This document shows, in pieces, positions 12,743-19,476 of a stretch of DNA of 37,556 nt. Source of the stretch: an uncultured Bryobacteraceae bacterium. GTDB taxonomy: Bacteria; Acidobacteriota; Terriglobia; Bryobacterales; Bryobacteraceae. The translations under genes and the position numbers were made by a program. Numbering within the stretch: the stretch's first letter is position 1; each line of letters opens with the position of its first letter. The stretch covers positions 1 to 37,556 of the forward strand of contig CATPCJ010000154.1 of NCBI GenBank assembly GCA_955652915.1, written 5' to 3'. A model generated the notes under the pieces. That model saw nothing but the letters and a program-made list of their open reading frames with translations. It was not told where the DNA came from and made no database searches.

Positions 12743-14236
12743 ATGCCGAAGCCCGCACGCATTCGCGGCGAGGACGATTACCGGAATTTCGTTCCGGTGC
12801 ATGTCGTGTGGGAAATCACACTCGCCTGCGACCTGAAGTGTCTGCATTGCGGATCGCGCGCGGGACGCCGCCGCCCGGACGAACTTTCCACCGCCGAGTG
12901 CCTGGACGTGGTGGAACACCTCGCCCGTCTCGGCACGCGCGAAGTCTCCTTGATCGGCGGCGAAGCTTACCTGCGTTCGGATTGGACCAGGATCGTGCGC
13001 GCCATAAGGTCCCACGGGATATATTGCGCCATCCAGACGGGCGGTCGAAATCTCACTCCTAAACGGATGGCGGCCGCGGTGGAAGCGGGGCTCCAAGGCA
13101 TCGGCGTTTCGCTCGACGGCATGGAAGAGTTGCATGACCGTGTCCGCGGAGTTCGCGGCTCATTTTCCAAGGCGCTCGATGCCCTGCGGCGGGCGAAGGC
13201 TGCAGGTCTCAGGACCAGCGTCAACACGCAGATTGGCTCCGAGACCATGGCGCATCTGCCGGAGTTGATGAACACCATCATCGAGGTAGGCGCCACGCAC
13301 TGGCAGATACAGCTCACGGTGGCCATGGGGAATGCCGCCGACAACGACCATTTGCTGCTGCAGCCTTATCAGCTCGCCGAGCTCATGCCGTTGCTCGCGC
13401 GCCTGTACACGGAGGGAGTGGAGCGCGGATTGCTGATGGTGGTGGGGAACAACATCGGGTACTTCGGCCCCTATGAGCATTTGTGGCGCGGACTCGGCGA
13501 TGAACGTGTGCACTGGACAGGCTGCAGCGCCGGGCATACCGTGCTGGCGCTGGAGGCGGACGGGACCGTCAAGGGCTGCCCATCGCTCGCGACCAACGGC
13601 TTCGCCGGAGGCAATGTTCGCGATATGAGTCTCGATAAGATCTGGGCGGCCAGTCCCGAGATCCACTTCGGGCGTCTTCGCGGCGTCGACGATCTGTGGG
13701 GATTCTGCCGCGACTGCTACTATGCCGACGTCTGCCGCGGCGGCTGCACCTGGACATCGCATTCGCTGCTCGGCCGGCCCGGTAACAATCCATATTGCCA
13801 CTACCGCGTGCTGCAACTCCGGAAACAAGGACGGCGCGAGCGAATCGTAAAGCGGCGCGAAGCTTCGCCGCAATCCTTCGGCGTGGGCGAATTCGAGCTG
13901 GTGGAGGAGCACATTCCAGGCGTCGGCGAGGGGCACGAAGATGTCGTCCGCCGCACGCCGGCCCGTAACGACCTGGTACAGTTGACGCGCCGCTCGAATG
14001 GCGCGCCGCTCACTCGCGATGGACGCATACCTCCTGAGCTGGCGATCTGCCGCGCGTGCAATGCATATATCTGGCCCGGCGAGACAACGTGTCCACACTG
14101 CGCGGCGAATCTTCAGGAGGCGGCTGAAGCGTACGCGCGGGAGCGCAGGTATCGTGAGAACCTGATCGCGGAAGTAACCAGGCTGGTGGAAGCAGCTCGC
14201 GCCAAGTTGGCATCCGATAGCCCGCCGCCGTCCTGA
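12743..14236 (+). CDS. Radical SAM/SPASM peptide maturase (GDL-motif peptide-associated type)
   Basis: 497 residues. The radical SAM cluster motif CDLKCLHC is at residues 29-36, with the Gly-Gly-Glu-like SAM element LIGGEAYLR near residue 72. The C-terminal SPASM region has GCSAGHTVLALEADGTVKGC (about 257-276) and FCRDCYYADVCRGGC (about 317-331), followed by another Cys near 352, enough for auxiliary iron-sulfur clusters. An extra C-terminal zinc-ribbon-like segment (CRACNAYIWPGETTCPHC, about 437-454) and a helical tail follow. PqqE-like enzymes of this group install bonds in small peptides. I recall a family named 'GDL motif peptide-associated radical SAM/SPASM maturase', which fits the four peptides just upstream. 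Its 3' end converges with the tyrosinase-like gene, 63 bases apart. Enzyme class is certain; chemistry unknown. Confidence 0.9.
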   Translation: MPKPARIRGEDDYRNFVPVHVVWEITLACDLKCLHCGSRAGRRRPDELSTAECLDVVEHLARLGTREVSLIGGEAYLRSDWTRIVRAIRSHGIYCAIQTGGRNLTPKRMAAAVEAGLQGIGVSLDGMEELHDRVRGVRGSFSKALDALRRAKAAGLRTSVNTQIGSETMAHLPELMNTIIEVGATHWQIQLTVAMGNAADNDHLLLQPYQLAELMPLLARLYTEGVERGLLMVVGNNIGYFGPYEHLWRGLGDERVHWTGCSAGHTVLALEADGTVKGCPSLATNGFAGGNVRDMSLDKIWAASPEIHFGRLRGVDDLWGFCRDCYYADVCRGGCTWTSHSLLGRPGNNPYCHYRVLQLRKQGRRERIVKRREASPQSFGVGEFELVEEHIPGVGEGHEDVVRRTPARNDLVQLTRRSNGAPLTRDGRIPPELAICRACNAYIWPGETTCPHCAANLQEAAEAYARERRYRENLIAEVTRLVEAARAKLASDSPPPS

Positions 14237-14299
14237 TTCGGTCTCTTGCTACACGACATCGTTGGTATTAGCGTATGTGCGCGCGAACATTTGGGAAGA

Positions 14300-17200
14300 T
14301 CATGGACGTTCGATGCGATACCAGATCTCCCAACTGATCTGGTCTTCCGGTTCAATGGGTGTCTCGTCGTGAGGTCCGTAAGAACCGAACCACTTTGACG
14401 GCGATCCGCGGAACAGGCGCGTGTACTTGCCGAGCATCTCGTCAGAATGGAAGATCTCTTTCTCCGTCCCCGCGATCTGGACGCGAAGGTCGTCTTCCAC
14501 GTAGCCTTCGAAGATTATTGCGTCCAGTACAACTTCAACGCCGTCCTCCAGTTCCGAAATCTTCAAAGCGCCCGATTTCGGGAACCGATGCTCTTGCAAC
14601 TGCCCGCCGTTGTTCGGCGAAAAGACCGCGGTGTTGAAGACGAATTTGGGATCGTCGTCGCCGTTGATGCGAATGCGCTCCAAGACCACCCGAACCTTCG
14701 AGCCCGCCAGCGGATGCGTTCCGTTCGTGTCCGGATCGTGCCAGACGGTCGGATCGGTCCACGGTTGGCCCGCGGCATCGGCCAGCGCCTTGCTGCGATC
14801 CCGGAGATAGCGGACGCGCTCTTCCAGAATCGGACGCCACGAGTGCGTCTTCGGAAGCAGCGACAACCGGTCGAACATCAGTTTGAGAGTCGCGAGTTCG
14901 TCGGCAGCCATGAGCTCCGCCTTGGTCACTTCCACCACTACTTGAAACGCGCCGGTGGATCGGCCGTCCTCGCCGCGCAACTGCACCACATCGACAGTCC
15001 AACGCTGGCCATTTCTGACCCGCTCCGGCAGATCGATGGCGATGATGCCAGGTATGCGGGCGTTCTGACCCGCCGGAACCGGCAGGTAGGTGATACCGCC
15101 CACCGCGAGTTGCAGCCGGTTCGAATCGAGAATCCTCACGTTCGCTGGAGCGTGACGCAGGTTGCGGAGGTTGACGATGTTCTCGCAATTGAAATTCGGG
15201 AAATAGACGGTCGCGGTGGAATCCTCTGGCAAGTCGTTCCACACGATCATCAGCTCGTCGAACAGATCGTTGCGGCTGGACCAATCCGCGGCATCGAACA
15301 CCAGCGGGTTCTCCTGCTGGATGCGTGGTAAGACTGCCGCGATGTGGTGTTCACCAGGAGGCTCCATGTGACCGTGGTGGCCGTGCTTCAGCACCGCGTC
15401 CATAACAGCCTCGGACCGCAGCAGTTCGTCGAACTTCGCGGAGGTGATGAACCGCGGAAACTCTTCCACCACCGGCGCCGCGGCCAGGAGCACCCGTACG
15501 TCGCGCTTCCGCGTCCGCTCTCCGGTGAAAATTTCGAAACTGTGCTGAACCTGGTGGGTGATGGGTCCGCCCGGATTATCGGACTTCAGAATCACCAGAT
15601 TGCGCTGGGCGAGATTGTCGGACGAGAACGGGTCGGCGCCGTTCGGCGTGACGTCGCCGTCGTAATTCACTTCCACGACCATGCATACGTGCGAGTCGTA
15701 GAATATGTTCGTGATGCTGGTGACGTCGCCCGCGGAGAATCCGTTCTGTTCGGCGAGCGCGGATACGAAATTAAGAGGCAGGCGCGAGTTGGTGGCGTTC
15801 TGGTTGATGTCGAGGTATGCGCCAAAGTAGAGGACCTGCTCTTCGGGGTGGCCGGCGGGGAAATCGCTCGCGTTCAGAGGGTCGGGCTGCGTCTGCATTC
15901 CGACGCTGTAGTCGACGCGCGGCGCGGCGAAGAACGGGATGGAGATAGTGTTTCCCCCGGAGCTTGCCGCATCGAAGCCCATCATGGGGACCTTGTTCCC
16001 GGCGCCCTGATCGAAAGTGCGATAGCTGGTGGAGTTGTTAAAGATCAGGTTGGTGGCCGTGTACCGGAACAAGCGGAAGAAGGCGCGAACGTTCAGGGCT
16101 CCCGCGTTACCTTGCAGCCGTACTTTCGCCAGCGCGAAGTTGTACACGCGCCGCGTGGTGGAGGTGTTGTGATCCGTCACCGACGGGAAGAACACGAGGG
16201 CCGCCGCGTCCTCCGCGGGGGGAAGGTTGTCGAAGGTATCGCCACCCGCCGTGCCCGCGCGCAGGTGGTTGACGACGTCCTGAATGAAGACGTTCGCCGG
16301 ATTTGCCCCGGTGGTGGGCAGCGTGGCGTTGAACTTCATATCGCCCTCGAAGACACGAAACACGCGTGTATCGATGCTGAGCCACGCCGGGTCGCCGTCG
16401 ATCATGTACGGGTTCGCGGCGCGCAGCAGCGTGATGGAGCCGGGTTGAGTTGCGGCATTGTTGGAGCGATCGCGCGTGTCCACCGTGACGGATACGTCCT
16501 GTGTTCCTCCCAAGGGTATTCCAGTGAACCCGGTGAACCCATTCTGGAACCGGACGTTGTAGAAGTACGTGTACCGTTGCGGGAGGTTGTCGGGCAGCGA
16601 GGGATCTTCTTTCACGGGCCCGGAAGCAAGCTCGACCGTAATGCCGGCCATGCCGGCCGTGACGTTCGGCGCGTTCGTCGCGCCGTCGAACAGTCCGGAT
16701 GCGGGAACGTATCCCTTGATCAGGCCCTTCACTGCGTCGTCCACTTCGGCTGGCCAAGTGATGGGCGCGTCGTCGGTGGTGCGGTCTTGAACGGTGACGA
16801 TCAAGGCGTTGTTGAACAGGGCGCCTGACGGCGTCATGGCGGTATTCACCTGGTCTTCACCGAACGTGTTGAGGTTGAAGAACAAGTCGATCCGCGGGCC
16901 TTGCTTCTCTTTGACCAGGAGCACCTCGGTGGTTTCCACGGTGGCATCGAAGGTATCCGTGCCGGCGTTGTCGGACAGCGTGCCGGTAAAGCGGATGCGG
17001 CTGTTCACGAATCCAACCGGCATGGCGGCATTGAACACGGGGCTGTCGGAGCGGAACGCTTGCGCGAACGCGAAATCCACCGTGAAGGCGGTATCGAGAG
17101 GATGCGCGGTGCCCCCGCCCGGACCAACCACGAAGTCCGGGATGGTGACGGTTTCCACCGCAACGTTGGAATTCACGGCGTCGTTGAATACTTCGGCGCG

Positions 17201-18517
17201 CAGCGAAACGCGGATGTCGCGGTTATACGAGTCGTTCACGCGGCAGTTCAGCTTGGCCGTGCCCGCGCCGGTGTTGAAGTCCACGCCCGTCACGGAATTT
17301 ACCGGGGCAACGGTATCGGAGCCATCGCGCACGATGGAGATGGCGGGGAGTCCGGGCCAGACGGCGCCTGTGGACAATACCGGTTCGAATACGCGCACGC
17401 GCAGTTTGTTAACGGTGTCCCAGTAGCCGAATCGCGGCGCGCGGAAATACCACTGCTCATCGATCCATTCGTGCCAACTGAAAAACCGCGTGATGTAGTT
17501 GTTGTGGCGCGGGTGCGCGATGTCCCCGTTTTGGTTGTGGCCGTTTCCGTGAACGCCGCCCGCCGCGAGACCCATCGCGTTGAGGGCCGCGTTGCTGGTG
17601 CGGAGCGCATTGATGTTCGTGACCAGGTCGTCCGAGGTCACCCACGGTGAAAGATTCGCCTGGACCCACGACGACGGCGCTGTGGCCGGGAGCAACGGCC
17701 AACCACTTCCACCGGCGGTTGAATCCGTCATCAAGTAGCCTTTGACGTTCGGAAGGCCGATCCGCCTCAACCACTCGTTGTAGATCCGGACGTGGTCGCG
17801 ATGGAAGCGGAAGAACTCGGAGCCTATCAAAGCATTATTGCCGCCCCCGATTGCATACGCGCGCTGTCCCGCCGAGCTCGAGAGCTTCGGCGTGTTCTGC
17901 GTCGCTTGCGCGGTCGGTTCCGGAAAAATGGCGGGATTGAATCCATGCGTTCCCACGAAATCGTGCCAGCGCCAGTGTAGTTCGTCGAAAACGTCCAGGA
18001 ACGGCACGGCCGAGAGTTGCGTTCCGTCCCGATCCACGATGGGCGCGGGCGGCACGACAATCTCCCCGCGAAACTTGCGGCGAAGCAACGAGCCGAACAC
18101 GATGAAGCCCCAGTAACGGAACCCGTACAACGCTTTCTCCGCGCTGGCGAGTTCGGTAGCGGCCCCGAACGACACGCCCAACCCCAATGCGACCAGCCGC
18201 TGATGAAGCGCCTGGCTTAACTGGGCTTCCGTGGTGATTCCGGTGAAGCTTCCGTCCAGTGTAGTGGGCAACGGAAGCGCGGCCACACCGCTCGCGCCCG
18301 CCCACGGAGAGATGACCGTTCCGTCCCAAATGATTAACGGCGGAAGGTTCCGCGCGGACATCCAGGCCTGCATGGCTGGAAGCAGCGAGTCTACATGCTG
18401 CACGAGCCAGTCCGTGTTGTTGGCGGGAGCCGGGTGCGCCAGTACCCAGGTGCGATGATTTGGCGTTACACCAGAACCGTAAATCAGTTCAGAGAGGAAG
18501 TCGATGAGTTCGTTCAT
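14300..18517 (-). CDS. Large tyrosinase-like (type-3 copper) protein with C-terminal beta domains
   Basis: 1405 residues from the ATG at 18517 (MNELIDFLSELIYG). The frame is open further upstream, but that part is Ser/Arg-rich and unlike a protein N-terminus. Around residues 233-245, FFRFHRDHVRIYNEWL resembles the tyrosinase CuA element (F-x-x-x-H-R...E-x-L). Residues about 320-356 contain GGVHGNGHNQNGD and FFSWHEWIDEQW, resembling the CuB element with its two-His pair and the later F-F-x-x-H-x-x-I-D-x-x-W. A further His cluster (HWRWHDFVGTHGF) lies near 178-190. The remaining about 1000 residues are beta-rich (Ig-like or jelly-roll). There is no signal peptide. Tyrosinase-fold enzymes oxidise phenols, including peptidyl Tyr. 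It lies convergent to the maturase of a Tyr-containing peptide set; any link is inference. Confidence 0.62.
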   Translation of the reverse strand: MNELIDFLSELIYGSGVTPNHRTWVLAHPAPANNTDWLVQHVDSLLPAMQAWMSARNLPPLIIWDGTVISPWAGASGVAALPLPTTLDGSFTGITTEAQLSQALHQRLVALGLGVSFGAATELASAEKALYGFRYWGFIVFGSLLRRKFRGEIVVPPAPIVDRDGTQLSAVPFLDVFDELHWRWHDFVGTHGFNPAIFPEPTAQATQNTPKLSSSAGQRAYAIGGGNNALIGSEFFRFHRDHVRIYNEWLRRIGLPNVKGYLMTDSTAGGSGWPLLPATAPSSWVQANLSPWVTSDDLVTNINALRTSNAALNAMGLAAGGVHGNGHNQNGDIAHPRHNNYITRFFSWHEWIDEQWYFRAPRFGYWDTVNKLRVRVFEPVLSTGAVWPGLPAISIVRDGSDTVAPVNSVTGVDFNTGAGTAKLNCRVNDSYNRDIRVSLRAEVFNDAVNSNVAVETVTIPDFVVGPGGGTAHPLDTAFTVDFAFAQAFRSDSPVFNAAMPVGFVNSRIRFTGTLSDNAGTDTFDATVETTEVLLVKEKQGPRIDLFFNLNTFGEDQVNTAMTPSGALFNNALIVTVQDRTTDDAPITWPAEVDDAVKGLIKGYVPASGLFDGATNAPNVTAGMAGITVELASGPVKEDPSLPDNLPQRYTYFYNVRFQNGFTGFTGIPLGGTQDVSVTVDTRDRSNNAATQPGSITLLRAANPYMIDGDPAWLSIDTRVFRVFEGDMKFNATLPTTGANPANVFIQDVVNHLRAGTAGGDTFDNLPPAEDAAALVFFPSVTDHNTSTTRRVYNFALAKVRLQGNAGALNVRAFFRLFRYTATNLIFNNSTSYRTFDQGAGNKVPMMGFDAASSGGNTISIPFFAAPRVDYSVGMQTQPDPLNASDFPAGHPEEQVLYFGAYLDINQNATNSRLPLNFVSALAEQNGFSAGDVTSITNIFYDSHVCMVVEVNYDGDVTPNGADPFSSDNLAQRNLVILKSDNPGGPITHQVQHSFEIFTGERTRKRDVRVLLAAAPVVEEFPRFITSAKFDELLRSEAVMDAVLKHGHHGHMEPPGEHHIAAVLPRIQQENPLVFDAADWSSRNDLFDELMIVWNDLPEDSTATVYFPNFNCENIVNLRNLRHAPANVRILDSNRLQLAVGGITYLPVPAGQNARIPGIIAIDLPERVRNGQRWTVDVVQLRGEDGRSTGAFQVVVEVTKAELMAADELATLKLMFDRLSLLPKTHSWRPILEERVRYLRDRSKALADAAGQPWTDPTVWHDPDTNGTHPLAGSKVRVVLERIRINGDDDPKFVFNTAVFSPNNGGQLQEHRFPKSGALKISELEDGVEVVLDAIIFEGYVEDDLRVQIAGTEKEIFHSDEMLGKYTRLFRGSPSKWFGSYGPHDETPIEPEDQISWEIWYRIERP

Positions 18518-18819
18518 GGAAGAATAGTGACGGCTGCGAACGGACCGTTTCGCTGAGAGGTTACCGTCTTCTTCTCGGGTTGCCGCCCTCCGCGCCATTG
18601 ACTCGGATTGCCGATACATCGCCATTGTCGAAGGGCCGCGTGAACTGCGGGTTCCCGGTGAAGACGGCTCCCGATACATGCGCGAGAATGAACGGATTGC
18701 CTCTACCGGATTACCGGGCAGGGCACGTACCGCGACAGCGTGCTAACCCGATTTCTGGTGCCGGTTCGCCATCCTTTTGCTGAACAGCGAAGTGCCGGGG
18801 CCAGGATACCGTCCGCGTA
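18518..18819. other. Intergenic stretch, no gene seen
   Basis: About 300 bases upstream of the tyrosinase-like gene. The minus-strand frame runs open to 18679 but encodes a low-complexity Ser/Arg stretch. No clear promoter or Shine-Dalgarno was found for the tyrosinase-like gene here; the bases before its ATG (ctattcttcc) lack a purine-rich site, so its start is uncertain. Confidence 0.4.
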
Positions 18820-19075
18820 GTGCCCCACCACGGAAAGCTGTTCTGGCTGTGGGGCGACCCAGACCGCGCTGGCCGGCCGTACGGCAACTTCGCCACCACG
18901 GCCGCCACTTCGGAATTGCCGGGAGCCGGCGGCCTACCTCACCTACTTCACCGGCAGCCGATGGCTTCGTCGAGCCGATGTACCCCTGGCCCATCGCCGG
19001 CCTGAAGTGGTTGCACGCGCTGTTAACCGTGCGTGATCCGTCCGGCGCCGAACGTCTGGTGGCGCACTGTGATGC
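18820..19075 (+). pseudogene. Frame-shifted remnant of a larger protein gene
   Basis: Three consecutive fragments in three different frames read like one protein. HHGKLFWLWGDPDRAG...YGNFATTAATSELPGAGG comes from the GTG at 18820; LTYF comes from the frame at 18938; and DGFVEPMYPWPIAGLKWL...LLTVRDPSGAERLVAHCD comes from about 18957 on. The segments resemble a family of large hypothetical exported proteins that I recall from Acidobacteria and Planctomycetes with a GKxxWxxGDTxRAxxPLGNF motif. At least two frameshifts or deletions separate them, and both ends of the gene are missing. It is a decayed gene or a leftover of a deletion event. Confidence 0.5.
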
Positions 19076-19387
19076 AGGAATTCGAGCGGATCGCTATCGC
19101 CCTCAATGGCTTACTCCGCCTCCGCGACGCTGGGGAATGAAGGTGAAAAACGAACCGAATCCCAAGAACGGACACCCAGTACGAATCCAAGCCAACAGAG
19201 CCAACCGCCCGCGCAGCCATCCGCGAAGCTAACCTCGCCCAGAAGTTCCGATCCCGCCGCGCTGCCAAGTGATTTTCTCCGATCTCTGATTCAAACTGAA
19301 CCGCCGTGAGCGCAATGTCACTTCGTTTCCCTCAACCTGAATTACTAAGGGACATTGAGCCGCGAGCAACTCCCCGTTGTCGCCCGT
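19076..19387. other. Intergenic stretch with short decayed ORF fragments
   Basis: A 22-codon fragment (MQEFERIAIALNGLLRLRD) begins near 19072 and stops at once. A Ser/Pro/Gln-rich 67-codon frame lies at 19106-19309 without a good start or Shine-Dalgarno. Both could be leftovers of small genes next to the pseudogene. I would not annotate either as functional. Confidence 0.35.
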
Positions 19388-19416
19388 TTGCAACCGTGGA
19401 AGAATTGAAATAAAAT
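19388..19416 (+). promoter_or_regulatory. Putative sigma-70-type promoter for the glycoside-hydrolase-like gene
   Basis: TTGCAA (19388-19393), a 17-base spacer, and TAAAAT (19411-19416) match the -35/-10 consensus at 4/6 and 5/6. Predicted transcription starts near 19423, a few bases before the AAGGGAG Shine-Dalgarno of the leader ORF. Confidence 0.55.
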
Positions 19417-19440
19417 TCGAAGACCGAAAGGGAGCCAACC

Positions 19441-19476
19441 ATGTCGACAGAACATCGCGGCCGGGTGTCCACTTAG
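19441..19476 (+). CDS. 11-codon leader ORF directly abutting the next start
   Basis: ATG TCG ACA ... ACT TAG encodes MSTEHRGRVST and ends on the base before the ATG of the glycoside-hydrolase-like gene. The best Shine-Dalgarno of the region (AAGGGAG, 19428-19434, six bases spacing) serves this mini-ORF, whereas the large gene has none of its own. Translation of the large gene is therefore probably by re-initiation after the leader. Alternatively the ATG at 19441 is not used and the large gene is weakly translated. Confidence 0.4.
   Translation: MSTEHRGRVST

Noticed and set aside
12530..13135. Minus-strand 201-codon frame opposite peptide 4 and the maturase start
   Set aside because: Antisense to two genes with clear motifs and ribosome-binding sites; no recognisable protein features.
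15344..16828. A 494-codon open frame on the plus strand opposite the tyrosinase-like gene
   Set aside because: It is antisense to a clear coding frame with recognisable motifs, its composition is Arg/Val/His/Gly-rich as typical of antisense frames in GC-rich genes, and no domain is recognised.
18518..18679. N-terminal extension of the tyrosinase-like protein to 18679
   Set aside because: The extra 54 residues are Ser/Arg-rich and include several internal Met codons without Shine-Dalgarno; they do not look like a signal peptide or a domain.
19106..19309. 67-codon Ser/Pro/Gln-rich frame
   Set aside because: No Shine-Dalgarno, low-complexity composition, and it lies in a region of decayed fragments; not enough to call a gene.
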